A model generated the notes under the pieces. The model did no database searches. It was not told the DNA's origin and saw nothing but the letters and a program-made list of their open reading frames with translations. Shown here piece by piece: positions 24,627 to 33,407 of a DNA stretch of 34,849 bases. The stretch is taken from contig CANLUH010000033.1 of assembly GCA_947494205.1 (NCBI GenBank), forward strand, positions 1-34,849. The letters run 5' to 3'. The position numbers were made by a program, and so were the translations under genes. This DNA comes from an uncultured Flavobacteriaceae bacterium (GTDB lineage: Bacteria; Bacteroidota; Bacteroidia; Flavobacteriales; Flavobacteriaceae). Each line of letters begins with the position of its first letter. Positions within the stretch are counted from its first letter, which is position 1.

Positions 24627-26312
24627 TTATTTTCTGTAAAATATAGCTTCAAAAGTAGTATTATTTCCAACATTATCTGTAACAATTACTTTTAAATTGT
24701 TTTTAGTGTCTGTAATTATGTTATCACTAAAATCATGAGTTAATATTTTCTTTTTATAATCGTACTCCATTAAAATCCATTTTCCATTTACAGAGGCTCT
24801 ATAGTTAGATATTCCTGTCGTTTTATCTTCTATTTTTAACTTTAAAAAGCGATATTTACTTAACCACGACCCGTTTTTAAAGTTTACGGGTTTAATGGTT
24901 GGTGCATCGGTATCTGTAGCTAAAACATAAGTTCCTAAATCTTTTGTTCTAGATGTTAATAGGTCTCCTTTTCGTTTTGTAGATGAATAACTAGGGAAAT
25001 TATTCCAACCAACAAGTTCTGCAATATATAATTGATCACGGTCTTCTTTGTTGTATTGACTTATATCGTAAGAAATAGTAAAGTATTTTTTTACAGGTAA
25101 TATAGGTTTATGTAATGTTAACGTATCGTTTTTTACACTAAAATCGATATAAAAGTCATCGTAAAAGGTGTGTTTCGGTATGTTTACAGAGACATTGCCT
25201 TCAGATAAGTTGTTTTCTTCACTAGATAAAATGTAATCTTGCGTAACAACATCGGGCTCTACATCATCAGGTAGTTTATTATCTCCTTTTATAGTAATAT
25301 CTAAAACGGAAGTATTGTTTTTAAAATCACTAATTTTTATTTTATAAACTGAAGCTGTGCTATCTATAATATTAATATAACCATTGTCTATAATATTATC
25401 ATATAAGCTTAAAGGATTGTTTTTTTCTATAAATAGCTTTTGAAGCCTTTGTTTTTTAGATTTATAATGCTCGTAATCTATTAATCTGTTTAAATGTTTT
25501 GTTTCAGAAAAAGAAAATCGTTTAAAATCTATTTCGAAATTTTGAATACCATTATAAAACGTTTTTATGTTATAAACACCATTTTTATTAGCCGCTAAAT
25601 CTTGTCTATCTATAGTTTCTACACTAAAACCTATGGTACCATAGGCTTTTATAGGTTCAATTTTATAATTACCATTTTTTTGAGGAATTAAACGTAATTT
25701 TTGTTTTTTGCTAGAACCATTTATATGTGCATTCTTGCCAATAGGGTAAGCATAAACGTTAGATACAATAGGTTTTTTTGTATCTGCTACATCAATTCCA
25801 AATAACATAGGATTAATAGGACGTTCTTGATTATCTCTAATTTCAAAATGCAAATGAGGACCTCCAGAACTGCCTGTATTACCCGTAAAAGCAATAATAT
25901 CGTTTTTTTGTATTACTAATTCATCTACACTAGGGAATAACTCAATCTCAAAAGATTCTTTCTCGTATTGTTTCTTTTTAATGTAAGCTTCAATTTCTGG
26001 AGAAAACTTTTGCAAATGTGCGTAAACACTTGTGTAACCATTTGGGTGTGTTACATATAAGGCTTTTCCGTAACCATAATGTGCTATTTTTATTCTACTT
26101 ACATAGCCGTCTGCTATACCATAGACTTTTAAACCTTCAATTTGCTTTGTTTTAATATCTAAACCAGAATGAAAGTGATTAGATCGCAACTCGGCAAAGG
26201 TGCCTGCTAAAACGACAGTAATGTCTAATGGAGATCTAAAATAATCTTGTGGATATTGATTCTGTCCGTAAAGAGACGTACTTAAAAGTAAAAGCAAAAG
26301 GATTTTTCTCAT
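24627..26312 (-). CDS. M23-family peptidoglycan endopeptidase (LytM/lysostaphin type, 561 aa)
   Basis: Exported zinc metallopeptidase that should cleave peptidoglycan cross-links. The frame is open to 26351, but ATG 26312 begins a standard signal peptide (MRKILLLLLLSTSLYGQ), so it is preferred. The M23 domain is N-terminal (about residues 20-175). The first zinc ligands lie in HFHSGLDIKT (HxxxD) and the last in GPHLHFEIRDN (HxH), with VYAHL between them, so the active site looks intact. The C-terminal 370 residues are beta-rich and typical of Bacteroidota M23 proteins, with no recognised domain. It lies next to the zapA division block, which is transcribed the other way. Confidence 0.9.
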   Translation of the reverse strand: MRKILLLLLLSTSLYGQNQYPQDYFRSPLDITVVLAGTFAELRSNHFHSGLDIKTKQIEGLKVYGIADGYVSRIKIAHYGYGKALYVTHPNGYTSVYAHLQKFSPEIEAYIKKKQYEKESFEIELFPSVDELVIQKNDIIAFTGNTGSSGGPHLHFEIRDNQERPINPMLFGIDVADTKKPIVSNVYAYPIGKNAHINGSSKKQKLRLIPQKNGNYKIEPIKAYGTIGFSVETIDRQDLAANKNGVYNIKTFYNGIQNFEIDFKRFSFSETKHLNRLIDYEHYKSKKQRLQKLFIEKNNPLSLYDNIIDNGYINIIDSTASVYKIKISDFKNNTSVLDITIKGDNKLPDDVEPDVVTQDYILSSEENNLSEGNVSVNIPKHTFYDDFYIDFSVKNDTLTLHKPILPVKKYFTISYDISQYNKEDRDQLYIAELVGWNNFPSYSSTKRKGDLLTSRTKDLGTYVLATDTDAPTIKPVNFKNGSWLSKYRFLKLKIEDKTTGISNYRASVNGKWILMEYDYKKKILTHDFSDNIITDTKNNLKVIVTDNVGNNTTFEAIFYRK

Positions 26313-26433
26313 AAAAAAAGTGTTAATGCTAATGTATAAATTAGATTGCAATTACCAAAGATAAATCAAATACTAAGCCATTGTATTGATTATGAGGGTG
26401 AAGATTTAAAATTTAAAATTTACACGAAAATTA

Positions 26434-26464
26434 TTGTAAAATAGGGGTAATTCTGTTAACTTTG
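26434..26464 (+). promoter_or_regulatory. Housekeeping promoter of the division operon
   Basis: TTG (26434-26436), 20 bases, then TAACTTTG (26457-26464), matching the Bacteroidota -33 TTG / -7 TAnnTTTG consensus. The coiled-coil gene ATG follows 24 bases downstream. Confidence 0.7.
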
Positions 26465-26488
26465 TAAGATAAGTATTGATATTTGTAA

Positions 26489-26779
26489 ATGAGTAATATT
26501 GAAGACATTGTTAATGCTCTTGAGACTAAAATAGGTAAAATTTTAAACTCGTTAGATGATTTAAAGCAAACCAATTTAAAATTAACTCAAGATTTAGAAC
26601 AATGTAAGAATACGATTTTAAGCCAAAAAACAGAATTATCTAATTGGCAAGAAAAGTATGAAACACTTAAAATGGCAAACACAATACTTGGCAGTGATAA
26701 TGATAAAAGAGAAACTAAACTCAAAATAAACGCATTAATAAGAGACATTGACCATTGTATAGGTCAATTATCTGAATAA
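26489..26779 (+). CDS. Coiled-coil protein upstream of zapA (ZapB-like, 96 aa)
   Basis: A short, highly charged protein predicted to be almost wholly coiled coil (heptad-like LNSLDDLKQTNLKLTQDLEQ onward), ending KINALIRDIDHCIGQLSE. It has no signal peptide. It lies 20 bases before zapA and shares its promoter. This small gene is regularly found before zapA in flavobacteria. A ZapB-like role in organising the FtsZ ring is inferred from its neighbour and form, not from a specific motif. Confidence 0.7.
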   Translation: MSNIEDIVNALETKIGKILNSLDDLKQTNLKLTQDLEQCKNTILSQKTELSNWQEKYETLKMANTILGSDNDKRETKLKINALIRDIDHCIGQLSE

Positions 26780-26799
26780 ATGCAAACATAGTGTAATAT

Positions 26800-27093
26800 A
26801 TGGCAGAAAAGCTTAAAATAAAGCTTTCTATAGCTAATAGAGTTTACCCCTTAACTATACAACCGAGTCAAGAAGAGGGGTTACGAATAGCAGCTAAGAA
26901 AATAGATGCCATGATTGCACAATTTGAGCAAAGTTATTCCGTTAGAGATAAACAAGATGTTTTAGCCATGTGTGCTTTACAATTTGCATCTCAAGTAGAA
27001 CAGAAGGCTTTGGATAAAGAACATACGAATGAACATGTGGAAGAGCAATTAAAAGCTTTAAATACCGTTTTAGATTCGTACTTAAGTTCTTAA
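26800..27093 (+). CDS. zapA: Cell division protein ZapA (97 aa)
   Basis: ZapA binds and bundles FtsZ at the division site in the cytoplasm. The N-terminal ZapA fold is visible (LKIKLSIANRVYPLTIQPSQEEGLRIAAKKIDAM), followed by the long helix (VRDKQDVLAMCALQFASQVEQ) and a C-terminal coiled coil. The length is normal. The gene lies between the ZapB-like gene and the 6S RNA/rny pair, a conserved flavobacterial order. Confidence 0.9.
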   Translation: MAEKLKIKLSIANRVYPLTIQPSQEEGLRIAAKKIDAMIAQFEQSYSVRDKQDVLAMCALQFASQVEQKALDKEHTNEHVEEQLKALNTVLDSYLSS

Positions 27094-27123
27094 AACGTTC
27101 TTATAAATAAAATAAAGGTTACT

Positions 27124-27289
27124 GCCTACATTAATTATTTTTTTGATAAACTCAACGTTAATTCTTTAAAAAGGGTGAGTTTAAGTTGTAAAAGCGAGCT
27201 GTCTTAGAACAGATACTTGATCAGCTTGTTAGCCCTAAACTTGTTTTTAAGGAGTTTATACAAAACCAAAATTAGTGTAGGCTTTTTTT
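27124..27289 (+). ncRNA. ssrS: Probable 6S RNA (about 159 nt plus T-tail)
   Basis: The zapA-rny gap contains a long self-complementary RNA. The closing stem pairs GCCTACATTAAT (27124 onward) with ATTAGTGTAGGC (ending 27282) with one G-U pair. An inner stem pairs ATAAACTC with GAGTTTAT, and a partly open centre precedes a terminal arm with AGCTGTC and GATCAGCTTG. A T run follows the closing stem. 6S RNA mimics an open promoter and binds RNA polymerase holoenzyme; linkage of 6S RNA to zapA is known in many bacteria. The identification rests on shape and position, not on a covariance search. Confidence 0.72.
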
Positions 27290-27309
27290 ATATATTAAAC
27301 TAACTAAAA

Positions 27310-28884
27310 ATGAATGAAATAATTCTATCCATTGTAGGAGGTATTGCAATAGGAGCTATAATTGGATTTATTGTAGCTAAAGTACTAGAGCGAAATAATG
27401 CTTCCAAACTTATAAAAAGTGCTAAAAAATCGGCTTCGGCAATTTTAAGAGAAGCTAAAAGTGAAGGAGAAACGATTAAAAAAGATAAAATTCTCCAAGC
27501 AAAAGAAAAATTTATTGAATTAAAAACTGAACACGAAAAAGTCATTTTATCTAGAGATAAAAAGATGGCTGAAGCTGAGAAACGTACAAGAGATAAAGAG
27601 TCTCAAATATCTAACGAACTTTCTAAATCTAAAAAAGCAACTATAGCTGTAGAAAATAAGTTAGAAGACTATAACCACAGAATTGACGTTTTAGAGAAAA
27701 AGCAAAGTGAACTTGATAGATTACATAAAAGTCAAGTAGAACAATTAGAAGTTATTTCTAGTTTGTCTGCAGAAGAGGCAAAAGACCAATTAATAGAGTC
27801 TTTAAAAGGTGAGGCTAAAAGTGATGCTATGGCTTACGTTCAAGATAAAATTGAAGAAGCTAAGTTAACAGCACAACAAGAAGCTAAGAAAATTATCATC
27901 AACACTATTCAACGTATAGGTACAGAAGAAGCTGTAGATAATTGTGTGTCTGTATTTAATATAGAATCAGACGACGTTAAAGGTAGAATTATTGGAAGAG
28001 AAGGACGAAACATTCGTGCTATAGAAGCTGCTACAGGAGTAGAGATTATTGTAGACGATACTCCAGAAGCTATTATTTTATCTTGTTTCGATTCTGTAAG
28101 ACGTGAAATTGCTAGACTATCGCTTCATAAATTAGTTACGGACGGAAGAATTCACCCTGCAAGAATAGAAGAGATTGTTAAAAAGACTCAAAAACAGATA
28201 GAACAAGAAATTATAGAAGTTGGTAAACGTACAGTTATCGATTTAGGAATTCATGGGTTACACCCAGAATTAATAAAAATGGTAGGGCGTATGAAATACC
28301 GTTCTTCTTATGGGCAAAACTTATTGCAACACTCTAGAGAGGTTGCTAAGCTTTGTGGTGTAATGGCGGCAGAATTAGGTTTAAATTCTAAACTTGCTAA
28401 ACGTGCCGGATTATTACATGATATAGGTAAGGTTCCTGATGCTGAAACAGATATGGAAACACCTCACGCAATTTTAGGTATGCAATGGGCAGAAAAGTAT
28501 GGAGAAAAGCCAGATGTGTGTAATGCCATAGGTGCTCACCATGATGAAATAGAAATGAAATCTCTATTATCACCAATAATTCAAGTTTGTGATGCTATTT
28601 CTGGAGCAAGACCAGGTGCAAGACGTCAAGTTTTAGATTCTTATATACAACGATTAAAGGATTTAGAAGAAGTTGCCTTTGGATTTAATGGTGTAAAGAA
28701 AGCATATGCAATACAGGCAGGTAGAGAATTAAGAGTTATTGTAGAAAGCGAAAAAGTAAATGACGAGAAAGCAGCAGATTTATCGTTTAATATTTCTCAG
28801 AAAATACAAACGGATATGACGTATCCAGGGCAAGTAAAAGTTACAGTTATTAGAGAAACTAGAGCTGTAAATATTGCTAAATAG
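27310..28884 (+). CDS. rny: Ribonuclease Y (524 aa)
   Basis: Membrane-anchored endoribonuclease that starts mRNA decay. An N-terminal membrane helix (about 4-24; [19 protein letters not shown]) is followed by a long coiled coil (about 35-200), a KH domain (about 210-275, with GREG at 229-232 in the GxxG loop), and an HD domain (about 336-430) containing H370-D371 in [11 protein letters not shown] and a downstream GAHHDEIE metal-ligand region. The length and all domains are normal. It may be read through from zapA and 6S RNA, and it ends at a strong shared terminator (28906-28947). Confidence 0.97.
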   Translation: MNEIILSIVGGIAIGAIIGFIVAKVLERNNASKLIKSAKKSASAILREAKSEGETIKKDKILQAKEKFIELKTEHEKVILSRDKKMAEAEKRTRDKESQISNELSKSKKATIAVENKLEDYNHRIDVLEKKQSELDRLHKSQVEQLEVISSLSAEEAKDQLIESLKGEAKSDAMAYVQDKIEEAKLTAQQEAKKIIINTIQRIGTEEAVDNCVSVFNIESDDVKGRIIGREGRNIRAIEAATGVEIIVDDTPEAIILSCFDSVRREIARLSLHKLVTDGRIHPARIEEIVKKTQKQIEQEIIEVGKRTVIDLGIHGLHPELIKMVGRMKYRSSYGQNLLQHSREVAKLCGVMAAELGLNSKLAKRAGLLHDIGKVPDAETDMETPHAILGMQWAEKYGEKPDVCNAIGAHHDEIEMKSLLSPIIQVCDAISGARPGARRQVLDSYIQRLKDLEEVAFGFNGVKKAYAIQAGRELRVIVESEKVNDEKAADLSFNISQKIQTDMTYPGQVKVTVIRETRAVNIAK

Positions 28885-28905
28885 AAATTGTTTAGAATTA
28901 CTTAT

Positions 28906-28947
28906 AAAAAAGCACAACCAACTTAATTAAGTTGGTTGTGCTTTTTT
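28906..28947. terminator. Perfect 42-bp palindromic bidirectional terminator
   Basis: Each half is 21 bases: AAAAAAGCACAACCAACTTAA and its exact reverse complement. A-runs and T-runs on both sides let it end both rny (+) and the convergent PAS kinase (-), whose stop is at 28952. Confidence 0.92.
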
Positions 28948-28951
28948 ACTA

Positions 28952-30094
28952 TTATTGCGTTTTATTGGGAATACTTATACGGAATGTACTACCATTGTTA
29001 ACATTGCTTTCTATACTTATAGTACCACCAAAAGATTCTATCTGACTTTTTATAAGATATAAGCCAACTCCTTCTGCATTTTCATTATGGTGAAAAGTTT
29101 TATATAAACCAAAAATATCCTTACCATACTTTTCTAAATCGATACCTAAACCATTATCTGCTACTTTTATAATAATGTTATGTTTAATAATAGAAGCACT
29201 TAATGTTATAACAGGATTTCTTTTTGGATGCTTATATTTTATAGCATTGGATAAGAGGTTTTGAATTATGCTTTCCATGTATGCAGGACTAAAATTAACA
29301 AATAACCGTTCGTTTATTTGATTATTTATAGTAACATTATTCTCTTTTATAATAATCTCTAGTAAATTAGTAACACGCTTAATATAGTCTGAAATATAAA
29401 TCTTTTCAACCTCTAATGTTTTTTTAGTATCAACAGATACAATTCGATTCAAATTGGTAATAGTTTTACCTAACGAAGATGATAATATTTTTAAATAGGC
29501 AATAGATTCCTTTAATTCTGTTTCATCTTTTGCTTCGTCGTAGAATTGCAATAAACTTCTAAAATTTCCAGAATGTTCTTTTAAGTTATGGGTTACTATA
29601 TGTGCGAAATTTTGTAGTTTTTTATTTTGTTCAGTTACTAAGTTTAAAGACTTTTTTATTTTACCATCATTCTCTATACAATCTGTAATGTCGGTATGTG
29701 TGCCAATAACTCTAAGTGGATTTCCTAAACTATCTTTTTCTATAACTTTACCTTTATCTAGTATCCATCTATAGCTGCCGTCGTTAGATAATACACGATG
29801 TTTATTTTGATATATTGGATAAACACCATTTAAATGGTCTTGGAAATCTTGAAAATACTTTTTTCTATCATCAGGATGAACTCTATCATTCCAATCTTGA
29901 GAATTAGACCCGAAATCATTGTGTTCCCCATCTTTATAACCTAGAATAGCTTTAGATTCTTTTGAATAAAACACAAGATCTTGATTATTGGTATTATCCC
30001 AATCCCAAACACCAATATTAGAATTTTCTACGGCGAATTGCCATTTTAATTTTTGAAATTGTTCGTTCTCATTTAAAGTCTCTTCTCTATTCAT
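28952..30094 (-). CDS. Soluble PAS-domain sensor histidine kinase (380 aa)
   Basis: Cytoplasmic signalling kinase with no membrane helix. The PAS_3-type domain spans about 20-140 (ENSNIGVWDWD, RVHPDDRKKYFQDFQDHL, IGTHTDITD). The phosphoacceptor box is FAHIVTHNLKEHSGNF with His169. The ATPase domain has N-box NLLSNAIKYKHP (279-290), G1 DNGLGI (313-318) and G2 GVGLYLIK (342-349), so it looks catalytically complete. No response regulator is adjacent. The next gene upstream, 30273-31451, is a full-length paralogue with the same architecture. The two pair colinearly almost end to end, and both end at related terminators, which points to tandem duplication. Confidence 0.92.
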   Translation of the reverse strand: MNREETLNENEQFQKLKWQFAVENSNIGVWDWDNTNNQDLVFYSKESKAILGYKDGEHNDFGSNSQDWNDRVHPDDRKKYFQDFQDHLNGVYPIYQNKHRVLSNDGSYRWILDKGKVIEKDSLGNPLRVIGTHTDITDCIENDGKIKKSLNLVTEQNKKLQNFAHIVTHNLKEHSGNFRSLLQFYDEAKDETELKESIAYLKILSSSLGKTITNLNRIVSVDTKKTLEVEKIYISDYIKRVTNLLEIIIKENNVTINNQINERLFVNFSPAYMESIIQNLLSNAIKYKHPKRNPVITLSASIIKHNIIIKVADNGLGIDLEKYGKDIFGLYKTFHHNENAEGVGLYLIKSQIESFGGTISIESNVNNGSTFRISIPNKTQ

Positions 30095-30255
30095 TTCATT
30101 TTAATTTGGTAAATAGCACATTTACAGCGATATCCAAAGCTATTTTAAATGAGAATAAAGAGTTTTATTTAGGATTTAAAATCAATAATAATCGATAAAG
30201 TGTTTTCTATATCGGATTAAATGCAGATGTAGTAGAGTGTTATTTATTATTGTAT

Positions 30256-30281
30256 AAAAAAAACCAACTCGATTAAGTTGG
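30256..30281 (-). terminator. Terminator overlapping the stop codon of the upstream PAS kinase
   Basis: Read on the minus strand, CCAACT (30281-30276) pairs with AGTTGG (30269-30264), followed by eight T's. The TAA stop of the 392-aa kinase (30275-30273) lies in the loop, so the stem begins inside the last two codons. The core resembles the terminator at 28906-28947. Confidence 0.8.
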
Positions 30282-31451
30282 ATTTTTTTTATTTGGTATA
30301 GTAATAATAAAACTAGTACCTACATCTACTACACTAGCGAGATCTATTGTACCACCTAAAGATTCTAATTGGCTTTTTATAAGATATAAGCCTACACCTT
30401 CGGAATTTTGATTAGTATGAAATGTTTTGTAAAGACCAAAAATATCTTTTCCAAATTTATTTAAATTAACCCCCAATCCATTATCTGTAATTTTTATAAC
30501 AATATTTTCGTTGTATGTCGTAGATTTAATCTCTATTACAGGGTCTCTCTTAGGATGTTTATACTTTATAGCATTAGTCATTAAATTCTGAATAATACTT
30601 TCCATATAAGCTGGACTGAAAAAGATTTCTAAATCATCATCAATATTATTAATTACAGAAGTATTACTGTCTTTAATTACAACTTCAAGTAATTTAATAG
30701 CGCGATTTACATAGCTATTTACATTAATTTTTTCAACACTAATTTCTTGCTTAGATTCAACAGTAACTATTTGATTTAAGTTAGAGATAGTAGTCCCTAA
30801 TGATTGAGATAGTGTTTTTAAATAACCTAGTAGCTCTTCTTTATCTTCCTTGGTTTCTGCTTCGTCATAAAAACCTAATAAGCTTTCAAAATTGCCTGCA
30901 TGCTCTTTAAGGTTGTGTGTTACAATATGCGCGAAATTGCGGAGTTTGTTATTTTGTTTAGTAACCGTTTCTAAAGAGTTTTTTATCTTTTTTTCGTTTT
31001 CAACTCGAGAAGTAATATCTGTATGTGTTCCTATAATACGAACCGCTTTACCATCTTTGTCTTTCTCTATAATTTTACCAGTATCAGAAATCCATTTATA
31101 GCTACCGTCATTACATTGCACACGATGTACATTTTCATAAATAGGGTAGAGCCCATTTAAATGATCTTGAAAATCTTGAAAATACTTCTTTTTATCTTCT
31201 GGATGTACTCTGTCATTCCAATCTTGGGAATTGGATCCAAAGTTATCATCATTATTATCTGTAAAGCCTAAAATGGCTTTAGATTCTTTAGAGAAAAATA
31301 CGCGATCCTGACCATTAGTGTTATCCCAACTCCATATACCTATGTTGGAATTTTCTAAAGCGAATTTCCATTTTAGTCTTTCAAATTGTTCGTTACTATA
31401 TGTTGCGTCAGTAATATCGATATTATATTTGTTTTCTTTAAGTTGTTCCAT
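30273..31451 (-). CDS. Soluble PAS-domain sensor histidine kinase, paralogue (392 aa)
   Basis: Same plan as the 380-aa kinase next to it, with about ten extra N-terminal residues. PAS region ENSNIGIWSWDNTNGQD to IGTHTDITS; H-box FAHIVTHNLKEHAGNF (His at about residue 179); N-box NLMTNAIKYKHPKRDP; DNGLGV and GVGLYLIKSQ. There is no signal peptide or membrane helix. The 178-base gap to the second kinase contains this gene's own terminator, so the two are separately transcribed paralogues and not an operon. The signal and partner are unknown; substitutions lie mostly outside the catalytic boxes. Confidence 0.92.
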   Translation of the reverse strand: MEQLKENKYNIDITDATYSNEQFERLKWKFALENSNIGIWSWDNTNGQDRVFFSKESKAILGFTDNNDDNFGSNSQDWNDRVHPEDKKKYFQDFQDHLNGLYPIYENVHRVQCNDGSYKWISDTGKIIEKDKDGKAVRIIGTHTDITSRVENEKKIKNSLETVTKQNNKLRNFAHIVTHNLKEHAGNFESLLGFYDEAETKEDKEELLGYLKTLSQSLGTTISNLNQIVTVESKQEISVEKINVNSYVNRAIKLLEVVIKDSNTSVINNIDDDLEIFFSPAYMESIIQNLMTNAIKYKHPKRDPVIEIKSTTYNENIVIKITDNGLGVNLNKFGKDIFGLYKTFHTNQNSEGVGLYLIKSQLESLGGTIDLASVVDVGTSFIITIPNKKNPT

Positions 31452-31551
31452 TATAATTTAGCACATTTATTGGGAAACAAAAACTTGATTAATATAAAAT
31501 CATCATTTATAGGTGTAAAGTTAAACAAAATACCTTAAATGTACCAATACG

Positions 31552-32448
31552 TTATTTTCGAGGATGAAAATTAAACATCACATCTTTTAAGTGACTTTTA
31601 TCTACATGCATGTAAATTTCGGTTGTAGTAATGCTTTCGTGCCCTAACATTAATTGTATTGCCCTAAGATCGGCACCATTTTCTAATAAATGTGTTGCAA
31701 AAGAATGTCTAAAAGTATGTGGAGAAATTACTTTATCTAAATTCACTTTTACAGCGAGTTGTTTTACTATAGTAAAAATCATGGCTCGAGTTAATTGCTT
31801 GCCTCTTCTATTTAAAAATAGAGTGTCTTTAAATTCTTCTGGAATGTTTTTATGGTTTCTTTGTTCTCTCCTATATATGTTTACGTATTTCTGAGTCGTC
31901 TCCACAATAGGTACAAAACGCTGCTTATCTCCTTTGCCTGTAACTTTAATAAACCCCTCTTCAAAATATAAATCAGAAATTTTTAAGTGTGTTAATTCGC
32001 TAACTCGTAATCCACAACTATATAATAATTCTAATATAGCACGATTGCGTTCGCCTTGTGGTGTACTTAAATCTATAGCATTAATAAGTGTGTTTATTTC
32101 TTCTACACTTAAGGTATCTGGCAGTTTTCTCCCTATTTTTGGAGATTCTATAGTTTCTAAAGGGTTAGAGTCTCTATAATCTTCGAATATTAAATAATTA
32201 AAAAAACCTTTAAGCCCAGAGATTATTCTAGATTGCGTTCTGGCATTTACAGTTTTAGCAACAGAATATACAAACTCTTGTAAACGCTCTCTAGAAATTG
32301 TAATTGGCGTATCTTCAATAGCATTAGTATGTATATAGGATATTAATTTTTTAACATCAAAACTATAATTATCGATAGAGTTTTGAGATAGACCTCTTTC
32401 TATTTTAAGATAAAACTCATAATCCTTAAGTGCATCATTCCATTTCAT
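31552..32448 (-). CDS. xerD: Tyrosine recombinase XerD/XerC-type (298 aa)
   Basis: Resolves chromosome dimers at dif before division. An N-terminal SAM-like core-binding domain (about 1-95) is followed by a catalytic domain with the full set: R148 (LLYSCGLRVSEL), K172, H244 and R247 (HTFRHSFATHLLENG), H270 (LMLGHESITTTEIYMHV) and the nucleophile Y279. The length matches housekeeping Xer proteins, and there are no integron- or transposon-specific additions. No mobile-element context is visible, so a housekeeping role is likely. Flavobacteria often have a single XerD-like protein; XerC cannot be excluded. Confidence 0.88.
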   Translation of the reverse strand: MKWNDALKDYEFYLKIERGLSQNSIDNYSFDVKKLISYIHTNAIEDTPITISRERLQEFVYSVAKTVNARTQSRIISGLKGFFNYLIFEDYRDSNPLETIESPKIGRKLPDTLSVEEINTLINAIDLSTPQGERNRAILELLYSCGLRVSELTHLKISDLYFEEGFIKVTGKGDKQRFVPIVETTQKYVNIYRREQRNHKNIPEEFKDTLFLNRRGKQLTRAMIFTIVKQLAVKVNLDKVISPHTFRHSFATHLLENGADLRAIQLMLGHESITTTEIYMHVDKSHLKDVMFNFHPRK

Positions 32449-32580
32449 AGGACTAATATATTAAGAAAATTTAGTAGAAATAAAGTTTTCTAGACTTATT
32501 AAATAAGATCGATAAACAGTTAAACGACATAAAAATCAGATAAAATGTCATTTTTTCACGATTAATATGTTAAAATTTAT

Positions 32581-32588
32581 TAGTTTAG
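32581..32588 (+). promoter_or_regulatory. Weak, degenerate promoter of first OMP copy
   Basis: TAGTTTAG replaces TAnnTTTG, and at the expected -33 position the sequence TTTTTTCACG (32551-32560) replaces the TTTTTTCTTG seen before the second copy. Both boxes are weakened relative to the two downstream paralogues. Confidence 0.4.
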
Positions 32589-32618
32589 CGCAATCAATTA
32601 TTTAAACTTTAATCAATT

Positions 32619-33155
32619 ATGAAAAAAATTTTATTTTTAGCTGCATTTGCAGTATTCGGATTAACTAGTGTTAACGCTCAAGAAGATAATTCTGACTCTT
32701 CTTCACAAACATCTAAAGGAAAATGGTTAATTGAAGCTAACACAGGTAATGCTATGTTAGGATCAACTGGTCTTTACTTAACTTCTGTAGATGGAGACAC
32801 AGCATACAACATTGGTTTAGATGGTGGTTACTTCATCATGGATGACTTAGCTTTAAAAGCTGGTTTAGGATATGGTGGAAGCAGCGCTGAAGGTGCATTA
32901 AGCACTTTTTCTTACCGTTTAGGTGCTAAATACTATGTAAATAGTATGATTCCTGTAACTTTAGATTTAACTGGAGCTTCTATAGAAGATGCTAACGAAA
33001 ACCCAATGTGGTTAGGTATTGGTGCTGGTTATGCATGGTTTGTAGGTAAAAATGTATCTATTGAGCCAGGTTTAAGATATAACTTATCTTTAAACGAAGA
33101 CTTTACAGATGAAGGTGTATTCCAATTTAACGTTGGATTTGCTTTACATTTCTAA
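32619..33155 (+). CDS. Outer-membrane beta-barrel protein, tandem copy 1 (178 aa)
   Basis: A signal peptide (ending VNAQ at 21) and an acidic Ser-rich linker (EDNSDSSSQTS) precede an eight-strand-type barrel ending in QFNVGFALHF, a C-terminal aromatic beta-signal. It belongs to the OmpW/porin-family small barrels; the cargo is unknown. It differs from copy 2 (33408-33944) at only four residues (positions 4, 6, 17 and an I/V near 133) and a handful of silent sites. The flanks are less similar, implying recent duplication or gene conversion. Its promoter is degenerate, so it may be the less expressed copy. Confidence 0.88.
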   Translation: MKKILFLAAFAVFGLTSVNAQEDNSDSSSQTSKGKWLIEANTGNAMLGSTGLYLTSVDGDTAYNIGLDGGYFIMDDLALKAGLGYGGSSAEGALSTFSYRLGAKYYVNSMIPVTLDLTGASIEDANENPMWLGIGAGYAWFVGKNVSIEPGLRYNLSLNEDFTDEGVFQFNVGFALHF

Positions 33156-33179
33156 GAAAAATCTTATCATAATTAAAAA

Positions 33180-33208
33180 CCGAAACATTAGTATGTTTCG
33201 GTTTTTTT
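33180..33208 (+). terminator. Terminator of OMP copy 1
   Basis: CCGAAACAT (33180-33188), loop TAGT, ATGTTTCGG (33193-33201), then seven T's. Confidence 0.9.
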
Positions 33209-33344
33209 AGTTTTAGATAATTCTGAATTATGGTATTAATATTTATTGTAAGACTTTTATTATGAAAACCATAACTCTAACTCTTTTTTACATTTTATTC
33301 CTTAATTAGTTATGAAATTTTAACGGTTTTTTTACATTTTTTTC

Positions 33345-33375
33345 TTGTACAAACAGAAAAGAGATAGTAATTTTG
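33345..33375 (+). promoter_or_regulatory. Housekeeping promoter of OMP copy 2
   Basis: TTG (33345-33347), 20 bases, TAATTTTG (33368-33375). The downstream leader CTCAAATAAACTAAAACTT and the upstream T-run are shared with the promoter at 34113-34143. Confidence 0.8.
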
Positions 33376-33407
33376 CGCGCTCAAATAAACTAAAACTTTG
33401 ATCAATT

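Noticed and set aside
26438-26464. ECF-type element before the ZapB-like gene (AATAGGGG, then TTCTGTT)
   Set aside because: The spacing and -10 box differ, and an ordinary TTG/TAnnTTTG promoter overlaps it exactly.
31552-32448. XerD-like gene as an integrase of a mobile island
   Set aside because: Length and motifs fit housekeeping Xer, and there is no attachment-site repeat, tRNA or mobility gene nearby.
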